Source: Cichorium intybus (lineage: Eukaryota > Streptophyta > Magnoliopsida > Asterales > Asteraceae). Taken from it: 64,000 bases of DNA. The stretch covers positions 61,177,729 through 61,241,728 of the forward strand of contig CM042010.1 in assembly GCA_023525715.1 (NCBI GenBank), written 5' to 3'. This document shows positions 54,963 through 64,000 of the stretch, in pieces. Positions within the stretch are counted from its first letter, which is position 1. Every line of letters starts with the position of its first letter. The position numbers were made by a program, and so were the translations under genes. The notes under the pieces were generated by a model, which did not search any database, was not told where the DNA came from, and saw nothing but the letters and a program-made list of their open reading frames with translations.

Positions 54963-55812
54963 ACTTTGGTTGCATTCCGTTGTTGCAACACAAGTGTCGT
55001 AAGAGAGAAAGGTTTTTGCAGTTAACCTGCCATCAAATCAAAATCGTCCACGTGGGAAGCTCATCATAGTTTCAAGAAATTTCATTCCACCTGAACACTC
55101 CTCGTAAATTATACTCCATCCGTCCCAAAATGATAGTCCACAGACAAAAAACACACAGATTAAGAAAACATTAAATGCATCTTACTTTTTCCCACAAAAT
55201 GACTGTTTTACCCTTTCTTTGCATTTAATGCCGGCACTAAATGTGTTGGCTGTTACAATTACAGTTAGGGGTATTTTGGTAAAGATGTCATTTATATTTA
55301 GAAATGGACTAACATTTTGGGACAAACTAAAAATGAAACATGGACTATCATTTTGGGACGGAGGGAGTATAAATTAAATATAAATTATGGTTAATAGAAA
55401 ATTTCCCGTCATTTGAGTTTTCGGTTATAGCAGCGTTTAGAAAATGGCTTTTAAATAAAATTTTATTATTCTTATAAATAAATGACACATGTAATTATTT
55501 CATTAATAATCTATTCTAGTCTCATTTAACCGGACAGAGACAATTGTTTTCGAGGACAATTTACCAAATTACATATTTTGTGCATAAGTCTTGGGTAGTT
55601 GGGTTGAATTCCGCCGTTGCAACACAAATGTCGTGAGAGAGAAAGGTTTTTGCAGTTAACCTGCCATCAAATCGAAATCGTCCACGTGGGAAGCTCATCA
55701 TAGTTGTTCATTCCACCTGAAAACTCCTCGTAAATTATATAAATTAAATATAAATTATGGTTAATAGAAAATTTCCCGTCATTTGAGTTTTCGGTTATAG
55801 CACCGTTTGAAG
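54963..55812. repeat. segmental tandem duplication of a promoter-like segment
   Basis: Segment 54963-55440 (without the Stowaway) recurs at 55596-55812 with few differences. Both share TTGCAGTTAACCTGCCATCA, the G-box context CGTCCACGTGGGAAGC and GAGTTTTCGGTTATAGCA. The second copy leads straight into the transporter pseudogene, so the duplicated unit is probably its former promoter. Confidence 0.85.
55114..55367. mobile_element. Stowaway-type (Tc1/mariner) MITE
   Basis: 254 bp with long terminal inverted repeats CTCCATCCGTCCCAAAATGA / complement of CTCCCTCCGTCCCAAAATGA and flanking TA. The second promoter copy has the uninterrupted site (TA at 55738-55739), confirming the insertion boundaries. 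Confidence 0.95.
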
Positions 55813-55854
55813 AGTTCGTTGGATCTGTGATTCCGGCGAATCGACGAATCTCGC

Positions 55855-56542
55855 CGTTTCGTAGGCCTCCGCCGTGCACTGGAGCTAGCATTCTGCATAG
55901 CTGGTATTTGGTCGGCTTATATATATTAGGGCGTCCTTCAAGAGACCGTGTAAGCCTTAGTTTTTAGCTATCGATCTCTTAAATTCATTTTGTTGATTTC
56001 CTATATTATTTGATCCATTTGATTGGTTCGCACCTTTATCCTTTAGTGAAGTTTTGAATTTGTAACTTGTAACAACGCAATTTGTAATAATTGACGTTTA
56101 ATTTCCGTGAAGTCGATGAAGAAATTAAAAGTAATGCACATCAGGAAGTTCTAACTTACTTTCTATCAACATTGATGAGTAATTTTAGGTTGGTGCTGTT
56201 ACTTTGTTACAATTGAAGTATAGATGATCGTTACATCAAATGATGTAAATTATAAGATCAATCGGAAGTATTATATAATGTACTCTCTCAACTTAAAAAC
56301 ACATAATCTAAGAGTAATGTTGTAGCTCACCTTAACCTGATGGAAGTGTAAGGCTCTGTGAAATTACGACAATCACAGAGTTTGGGTTTTTGGAGGGAAT
56401 TCACAGAGTTTGGGTCCTTGTTACTAATTTGAGTAAATTTTCAGGTCTACAAAGAGATTTGGCCCTGAAAAGGAGAGGTTTGAACATTTGGCATTCTTAA
56501 ACCTGGCACAAAGTGCTGTTTGTTTACAATGGTCCTTCATTA
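55855..56542 (+). pseudogene. truncated UDP-galactose/UDP-glucose transporter (UTR1/UTR3-like), exons 1-2 only
   Basis: Exon 1 (to 55949) reads FVGLRRALELAFCIAGIWSA then YIY, a TAG stop (55927-55929) where the family has Gln, then GVLQET. A consensus donor GTAAG starts at 55950. The acceptor TTTTCAG ends at 56444. Exon 2 reads STKRFGPEKERFEHLAFLNL, AQSAVCLQWSFI and ends at 56542 before GTGAGT. The phase across the intron is intact. Exon 3 onward (about 270 of 330 residues) is absent within the next kilobase, and no in-frame ATG is seen upstream. The intact family is ER/Golgi nucleotide-sugar transporters. Intron retention argues for DNA-level duplication. Confidence 0.87.
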
Positions 56543-57529
56543 GTGAGTCTTCCTTGTGTTTGTTTATTTTCTTTTCTTCTTATGAACTCAAATTCAAGTC
56601 ACTAAACATATGTAACTGTTTAAATTAATCTTTCTGTTAACGGAAAATCATAACTGCTTATATTAATCTTTCTATTTTACAATTGGTTAATGGACGTTAT
56701 TTCCTTGGACAATGATTTTAGTATTTTAATCCGTATCCATATGTTTGAACAATATTTTGTGTTTTCTAAAGAGCTTAAAAAATGCAATTAAAAGAGATGC
56801 ACTTTGTGATTGCCGGATACTTGGGAGGGGACTTAAAGATGTGAAGCTTAACAGCCTTACTTATATGTATTGATTTTAATCATTTTATATAAAACTCAAA
56901 AAATCTAATAAGAGTTCAATTTGATATATGCTTTAGTTTGAAGAGAACTCAGTTATATTACAATGAATATAAGCGCAAGTGACATTTAGATTCAACGGTT
57001 ATGTATAATTGGTATTTGCACTATTGTTTTATAAATTTTTCTTTAGCTATGCACCATTGTTTTAAAAATTTATCCAACTCAAAAAATCAATCCAGGAATC
57101 TGTAACGTTATCCAAAAATATTCACGGTGTTGTTTACCATGACAAACAAAAAAGGAGAAAGAAAGAAAGAAACTTATTCGAATATATAATCTACAACATC
57201 GATGATGACGACACTACTAAAGATTAATTATCAGCTGGGCTACTTTAATTAATTCTTATTCATTTTTTGTTGGTCTTCTCCAACAAATCATGGATGCACA
57301 TTTTTGTGTAATTGGACTTAATACCCTCGTATGCAATCTTTTTACAATTGTACGCGTATATAAGCATTGCATGGGGTGACCTCCTATCCTAGTCAATATT
57401 GATGATAATTTTCAATAACCAAAACATAAACGCGGTAGCTAAAACCTTAGATCTTGATCTCGAATCTAGTTAAAAGAAATAAATAAATGAATATTACATA
57501 ACTGTTTCTATTGAACTTTTCAGATCTGA
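56543..57529. other. intergenic, no gene recognised
   Basis: AT-rich sequence after the pseudogene with a GAAAGAAAGAAA stretch near 57156. No exon of the transporter or other gene was found. Confidence 0.5.
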
Positions 57530-58990
57530 TGTGTAGGGTTAGTTTTCCGGTTGATCTCAAAAGCTCTCTCTAAACCCTCAGCAAATAATACCCACAAATT
57601 TATCTGCGTATTTACGTATATCTGATTTGCTACTCATCACGTGTTTATATAGATGGAGATATAACCGAATGTGAGAGATTTAAGGGATAGAGATGAGTTT
57701 GATTCAACCGGGAACTCAACCCACAGGATAAACACTAGATAAGGTTTATCTACTATTCAAAATCAGTCCATCAACAATTTTAAATAGCATTATCTATTAA
57801 TATCGAATTTATGATAACAATATATTATTTAGATATTAACTGGTCCCATAATTATCCAACAATCTCCCACTGGACCATGAATATCTAAATGTATACATAA
57901 CCATATAAGCGCTTTAACATATGTTATCATAACATTGGTACCCTTAAACAATCTCGTCCATTAATCACAACAGTATAGGATCAAAGCAGTCTTTGTTACA
58001 ATTTACGTAACTAAACTCATCAATGGTCACATATACATATATGACTAAATGACATAGATTAACCATAAATGTGTGGTTTTGAAATCAATTTAGATTTCCT
58101 ACGAGTCCCTATTTAGTTTGAAGTGAGATCAAACTTCAAATAAGTGCAAATAATTATGGAATAAACCGAATCCTTAATTCTGTACAGAAATGTATAATTA
58201 TTCTTAAACAAAACATAAAGCACCAAAATAACATGCAAAACTCCCACTAAAACAAAATATCATCAATCCTTATCACACCCATGTGTGTAGTATGCTCGTG
58301 AAAGACCTTGGGAGGTAATCCCTTCGTGAGCGGATCCGCTATCATGGAGTTTGTCTCAATGTGCTTTATTAAAAAAAACTTTCCGTTTTGCACTCTTTAT
58401 TTAACAACTAGAAACCTGATGTCAATATCTTTTGACTTAGTAGAACTTCTGTTGTAATTGGAATATAACATTGCTGACTTATTGCCACAATACAACTTTA
58501 ATGGTCTTTCAATACCAATAATATGCAGCCATGTGACAAAATTCCGCAACCATATCCCGTGATATGATGCCTCAAAGCATGCTATCACTTATGCCGCCAT
58601 AGTGGAAGAAGTTACCAAAGGCTGCTTAAAACTCTTTCATGAAATAGGCCATCCTGCTACCAGGAAAATGTGGCCCGATGTAGATCGGTAACTATCTTGG
58701 CATCAAGTAAAATTAAAATCAGAATACCCAATGATCTCCAAAATATCTTATTTTCTATATGTGAGCATATAGCATTTTCTTGTATAATCATTTTGTCCTC
58801 AATATCATCGTCTAAAACCATAAAGATATATTTTCTCCCACTATACTTTTGATGCACGAATCATCTTTTGCATTTATCTCAAAACCAACAAGAAAATGAT
58901 ACGATGAAACTCGTGATACTATAGATGGGATCTCATAAGTTGAGGTTGTTGAGTTTGTTCGTCACAAATAGGGGACTGAATAACATTGTC
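57530..58990 (-). mobile_element. element H: 5'-truncated copia element, 3' end
   Basis: On the minus strand: decayed RT/RNase H sequence (about 58990-58390), 3' untranslated sequence, polypurine CAGTGGGAGAT, then an LTR starting TGTTGGATAATTATGG at 57871. A TATATAAAC TATA-like word lies near 57643-57651. The LTR probably ends near 57530 (AACCCTACACA); the exact end is uncertain. No 5' LTR was found. Confidence 0.7.
58397..58588 (-). pseudogene. copia RNase H C-terminal fragment of H
   Basis: Reads ACFEASYHGIWLRNFVTWL, LKLYCGNKSAMLYS and SSTKSKDIDIRFLVVK, the typical end of copia RNase H. The usual Asp in LYCDNKSA is Gly. Sequence at 58600-58860 is a further decayed RT/RNase H part. Not functional. 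Confidence 0.8.
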
Positions 58991-59053
58991 GGTCCTTGTT
59001 CATGAATTACTAGTTCATGAGTAGGTACTTAAAGTTCACCCATAAACAGAAAC

Positions 59054-59658
59054 TGAAGGGTTTCTATGCAATCAATGAACACAAAATTACCTAAGGTTCA
59101 CATGCAACCCTAATATTGATCTATGTTTTCTTCTATGAAGATTAGAACTAAGAACCTAAAGGAAACAATTCAATTCTAAAGAACAATTAGAAAAACCAAC
59201 CTTTGATCTTATGATCCTTTTCAAGCAGCAGCAAAAGTATCCTGCCTCAAATGCAAGTCACACCCAAGGGATGGAAGAATCAGTCCAGCAGAGTAACACA
59301 GAGTGAGAGATGGCCTGAATATGAGGTGCCAGGGGGTTCCTTTTATAGCCTCCTAGGGTTACACCTGAAACCCTAAGGAGCCTCCAACTGGACAAGGCTT
59401 TTGACCACTTGGACCAGGCTTACCAAAACCCTAATTAGGGTTTCGCCAAACCCTGGAGGAGCCTCCAGGTTGGCGCCACTTTTGGTCCCTGGTTTTACCT
59501 GGCCAGTTATTCAACTATTGAATAAATGCCAAACCAGTCCCTGCACCTTTTAATTAATTAATTTAATCTTTAAATTAAATCCAATTAATTCTAGATTAAA
59601 TCTCAATTAATTAATATAGTTTCTAATTAATATATTAACACTTAAATATATTAATAAA

Positions 59659-59693
<35 letters not shown>

Positions 59694-59843
59694 CTATTGA
59701 TTTATTATACAATTAATAAATCAACTATTCTCTCTACTGAACTATATATCTATCCTCCATCTATGAGGGCAACCCAAATGGACTTTGCTTTTAATCATAA
59801 GATAAATACAATTATAAGTCATGGCTTAGACACCTAATCCAAC
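59054..59843 (-). repeat. 3' LTR of G
   Basis: On the minus strand, TGTTGGATTAGG to AAACCCTTCA, about 790 bp. Contains a minus-strand TATAAAAGG near 59338-59346 and a (TA)n tract at 59661-59690. Clearly related to, but diverged from, the D LTR. Confidence 0.85.
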
Positions 59844-59860
59844 AGTCTCCCACTTGGATA
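59844..59860 (-). other. polypurine tract of G
   Basis: On the minus strand TTATCCAAGTGGGAGAC abuts the LTR start. D has the same arrangement with GGTGGGAGAC. Confidence 0.85.
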
Positions 59861-60700
59861 AGTCTATGACTTTAATTGTCCGAACTTTGACCCAGTCAGT
59901 TCTGTCCAAAGATAAGTGATCTGATGATCCTCCGTCCAACAGGATATTTTCAGACTCAAGACATGGACTAACATCAATCTTGGTCTGACACTCTGTTTCT
60001 CGATTTCTGATTTGCATATGAATTTAGAGACTACTAATTAAACACATTAATTAAGTCCCGGTTGGCCAACACTTTCAGTCAACTTCTAAATCATCGAGAG
60101 GCCTACAGATATCTGTTTCCCATCGGGTCATGGGACGGATAAGTTTCGACTCATATGTCCATAACTTTTGCGGGTCCAAATACATACAATAATGCATTTT
60201 ATAGCACCGAGTTACTGGCGCGGTTTCGTGTTGTCAATAAGTACTTGTATCGCAAATAACAGATCATATCTCTCCACTTAAAGATCACCGGATGTTATCG
60301 TCTTAACATTGCTCGTGATATAATCCATGAAGCAATCTGTTAAGCGTGGGTTTATCCAATACTCAAATCTCTATTTCTAAGTACTCATGAACGTTGCAGC
60401 AGTCTTACTGCAATGTCTAACTCTTTAGACAGTCTGCAACCAATTCACGACAGTCTTAGTTCATACTTACTTCCTAACAGTATGATCGACTGTGGAGTTT
60501 TAAATAATCCAATTATTAAGGAAGCTAAACATGCAAATATAGAAACACAGAAATAAACAATTAACAAAGGCAGTAGCAATACTCATTTATAAATCTCTAT
60601 TATAAAATCACCGAGTCAATTACATTTATACTGTTACAAGTTTCTAATCTATCTAATTACTAAAACTAACATCATCCTTCAATCCGATGCTCCGAGCATG
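59861..60700 (-). other. 3' non-coding region of G
   Basis: No coding domain. Minus-strand words such as GAAAATATCCTGTTGGACGG and CGAGAGGCCTACAGATATCT near 59940 and 60100 are shared with D at 36230-36420, marking a conserved 3' region of this family. Confidence 0.75.
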
Positions 60701-63700
60701 CTAATTGTGCTTGATCCTATTCAGAGCCTTAGTCAAAGGATCTGCAGGATTGTCCTCGGATGATACTCGCTTAACCAGTAAGTGCCCTTCTTCTATCTGA
60801 TGTCGAATGTAGTGGTACTTTCTTTCGATATGCCTGGACTTTCCATGGTCTCGCGGTTCCTTTGCCAAGACGACCGCTTCTTCATTATCGCAGAAAAGTT
60901 CCACCGGCTCCTGAATGCTCGGGACAATTCCAAGGTCCCCGATGAAATTCTTCAGCCAAGCCGCCTCCTTAGACGCTTCACTCACTGTGATGTACTCCGA
61001 TTCGCACGTCGAATCAGCCACCGTTTCCTGCTTGGAACTTTTCCAAGTGACCGCTCCACCGTTTAAAAGAAATACCCAGCCTGACTGGGACCGTCCACTG
61101 TCCCTATCTGTCTGGAAACTGGCATCTGTATATCCACTCACTTTTAACTCATCACTGCCACCAAGGACTAATACCATATTCTTTGTCCTTCGCAGATACT
61201 TGAGTATGTTCTTCACTGCAATCCAATGTGCTTTTCCAGGATTACCCTGGTACCGACTAACCATGCTTAGTGCATAGGATACGTCGGGACGAGTACATGT
61301 CATAGCATACACGATCGACCCTACTGCCGAAGCATAAGGTACCCGACTCATTTCAGCTATTTCCTGATCGGTACTCGGACTTTGAGTCTTACTCAATTTA
61401 ACACCACTTAGGATTGGTAACTCTCCCCTTTTGGAACTTTCCATGTTAAATCTCTTTAACACCTTTTCCAAATATGTACACTGGCTTAGGCCTATCAATT
61501 TTCTCTTTCTATCTCTAAGTATTCTTATCCCGAGAATATAAGCAGCTTCCCCTAGGTCTTTCATGGCGAAACACTTCCCGAGCCAAGCCTTAACATTCTG
61601 CAAGGTCGGAATGTCGTTTCCCATGAGCAATATGTCATCAACATACAGCACCAGGAAAGTGACTATACTCCCACTAGCCTTGACATATACACAGGACTCA
61701 TCTTCACTCCTAGAGAAACCAAACTCTCTGACTTTCTCATGGAAGCAAAGATTCCAACTGCGAGATGCTTGCTTCAACCCGTAGATTGATCTTTCAAGCT
61801 TACATACTTTATCAGGGTGCTTTGTGTCTACAAAACCTTCTGGCTGACTCATGTAAACATCTTCAGTCAGTTTCCCGTTAAGGAATGCGGTTTTGACATC
61901 CATCTGCCAGATTTCATAATCATGAAACGCAGCTATGGCAAGCATTATCCTGATTGACTTAATCTTGGCTACTGGTGAGAAGGTTTCATCATAGTCAACC
62001 CCCGGGGTTTGAGTGAATCCCTTCGCAACCAGCCGAGCTTTATAAGTTTGTACTTTTCCATCTATGTCAGTCTTCTTTTTGAAGATCCACTTGCATCCAA
62101 CTGTCTTTCGACCCGGTACATTGTCAACCAAGTTCCAAACTTGATTGTCATACATGGATTTTATCTCGCTGTCCATTGCCTCTTTCTATTTTGCAGACTC
62201 GGGGCCTGCCACTGCTTCACGGTAGTTAGCTGGCTCATCCAAATTAGTCAATGTACGATCACTGACTAACGTGTCTCTGTCCGAAGTAATGTGGAAACCA
62301 TAGAACTCGGGCGGCATGCTAACTCTACCTGAACGCCTAAGGGGCAACGAAATGTCGGTGGGTCCAACAGGAACTTCTTCCTCATGTTGGTTGCTAGTTT
62401 CTTCCAAGGTTGTTTCATCGGGCGTCTCCTGAATTTCTTCGAGATCGATCGTACTCCAACTGTCCTCTTTGGATATGAGTTCTCTCTCTCGAAAGAACCC
62501 CCGTCTTGCTACAAAGACCACGTCCTCGCTTGGTCTGTAGAACAAGTATCCAAAAGACTGTTTTGGGTATCCGATGAAGTAACACCTCTCACTTCTTTCT
62601 GCGAGCTTATCTGAAGTATCTCGTCTCACGAATGCTTCACAGCCCTAGACTTTGATGTGTGCCAACGAGGGAACTTTCCCCGTCCACATCTCGTGCGGTG
62701 TTTTCGCAACCTTCTTGGTTGGGACAAGATTTAGGATATGGCGGCAGTCTCTAAGGCATACCCCCAGAAATGGATTGGAAGTGAGGCTCGACTCATCATG
62801 GAACGAACCATGTCCAACAAGGTTCGGTTTCGTCTCTCTGCAACACCATTCAGCTGCGGTGTTCTTGGAGGCGACAACTGCGAAACAATTCCACATTCCT
62901 TGAGGTAATCGAGAAACTCGATACTAAGATACTCACCGCCTCTGTCGGATCTAAGCATCTTTATCTTTCTGCCCAATTGATTTTCTGCTTCATTCTTAAA
63001 CTCTTTGAACTTTTCAAAGGTATCCGACTTATTCTTGATTAAGTAGACATACCCATATCTACTAAAATCGTCGGTAAAGGTCACATAGAACCGCGTGCCA
63101 TATTTAGTGGTTGTTCTGAAGGGACAACACACATTTGTGTGTATGATATCCAACAGACCTTCACCTCTTTCAAAGGAACCTTTGAATGGTGATTTTGTCA
63201 TCTTGCCAAGTAAGCAAGATTCGCATACATCATCCGACCCGAGATCGAATGATTCCAACACTCCATCCTTTTGGAGTTGGGCGATGCGTTTCTTGTTTAT
63301 ATGGCCAAGGCGACAATGCCACAGACATGCCTTTTCTATACCGCTTGAAGCATTAATAGTTAAAACATTTTTACCATAATTGTCAACACACATAATAGTT
63401 TCATAAACACCATCACAAGGCATAGCATTAAATATAAAAACATCATTTTTGAAAACCGAAATTGAACCATTCAATTTATTAAACTCATAGTAAAAGCCTT
63501 GTCTAAATAGTGCATGAAAAGAAATTATGTTCTTTGCCATATCTGGCACATAGCAACAATTATGTAAATCTAATCTAACTCCACTGCTCAGCATCAGTCC
63601 ATAAACACCGATCTTGGTAACAGGTGACGTTCACCTATTGCCCATGACCAGGTTCAGTCTGCCATGCTCTAGTTCCCTACTTTCCTCTAGGCCCTGCAAA

Positions 63701-64000
63701 TCAGAACATATGTGAAAACCACATCCTGTATCAAGGACCCATGAACGGGAAAAAGATGAGTTATTAGATATAGAATATGTACCTGCCTGTGACGGTTTCA
63801 CTTTACCGTCCTTGACATCCTACAGATACGTTGGGCAACTCCTCTTCCAATGACCCTTCTGCTTGCAGTAAAAGCAGTCGGCCTCTTTGGGGTTCTGAAT
63901 ATGTGGAATTCCGGAAGACTTACCTTTCGGGGCACCGCTAGATGACCCGACGTGAGTCTTTTCCCTCCAGTTTTGCTTAAGAGGGCCTTTCTGTTTCTTT
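60701..64000 (-). pseudogene. gag-pol of G, interrupted by four stops and a frameshift
   Basis: Reading from the window end on the minus strand: zinc knuckle CFYCKQKGHWKRSC; TAG at 63820-63822; protease region with VLDTGCGFHIC; TGA at 63631-63633; GAG pre-integrase WHCRLGHINKKRI; integrase with RSDRGGEY and GVAERRNRTLLD; a frameshift near 62750; TAG at 62645-62647; the linker; TAG at 62186-62188; then a clean 491-codon frame (60701-62176). That frame has the RT motif YVDDILLMGND (about 178-188) and RNase H (GYTDASFQTD, STCESEYI) and ends near PADPLTKALN. Domain order is normal for copia. The breaks make G non-functional in cis. Confidence 0.92.

Larger units (their letters stand above)
59054..64000 (-). 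mobile_element. element G: degraded Ty1/copia element, running off the window
   Basis: The 3' LTR is 59054-59843, with the polypurine tract beside it. Non-coding 3' sequence and gag-pol remnants run to the window end; the 5' LTR lies outside. The LTR start TGTTGGATTAGGTGTC and the 3' internal region match element D, so both belong to one family. Lineage within copia was not resolved (Tork/Angela-like is a guess). Confidence 0.9.

Overview
This window is repeat-dominated intergenic DNA from a plant nuclear genome. The basis is plant-type Ty1/copia elements primed by initiator-Met tRNA, Athila-type Ty3/gypsy elements primed by tRNA-Asp, Stowaway and Tourist MITEs, long (TA)n tracts, and fragments of plant UDP-galactose transporter and aluminium-induced (YGL/LRDR-type) genes. 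A eudicot, possibly Asteraceae, is likely, but the species cannot be read from the sequence.

1-4118 is host or old repeat DNA with two (TA)n tracts, a minisatellite built on a 15-bp palindrome (1566-1860) and a probable decayed gypsy LTR. 4119-14877 is a nearly intact SIRE-like copia element (here F, minus strand). Its LTRs are almost identical, its TSD is CGTTA, and gag and pol are intact in one frame, separated by one UAA.

15788-42909 is a nest of retroelements whose order can be read from target-site duplications. A is an Athila-like non-autonomous element (plus). Its 5' LTR was entered by B, a pol-less copia element (16661-37905, TSD CTTAG). B was entered twice: by C, a second Athila-like element in inverse orientation (19506-28800, TSD AATAC), and by D, a copia element with young LTRs but a decayed interior (29778-37321, TSD CAACT). 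C in turn holds E, a 3.7-kb gypsy solo LTR (20623-24356, TSD ATAAC). The matching empty site for E is present in A.

42910-57500 is a gene-poor interval with one apparently intact intron-less gene, a 214-aa multi-pass membrane protein of unknown function (48771-49415). It also holds a Tourist-like MITE, a tRNA-derived SINE, a copia-like fragment carrying a captured exon of an aluminium-induced protein gene, a perfect 55-bp inverted repeat, and a Harbinger-like element with a CAC-rich core and a nested solo LTR. Next come a partly duplicated promoter-like segment with a Stowaway inserted in one copy, and a truncated two-exon pseudogene of a UDP-galactose/glucose transporter.

57530-64000 holds the 3' end of one copia element (H) and most of another (G, minus strand, running off the window). 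G is a coding-degraded relative of D. No tRNA, rRNA, CRISPR or bacterial-type features were seen. LTR difference counts were made by eye and are approximate.
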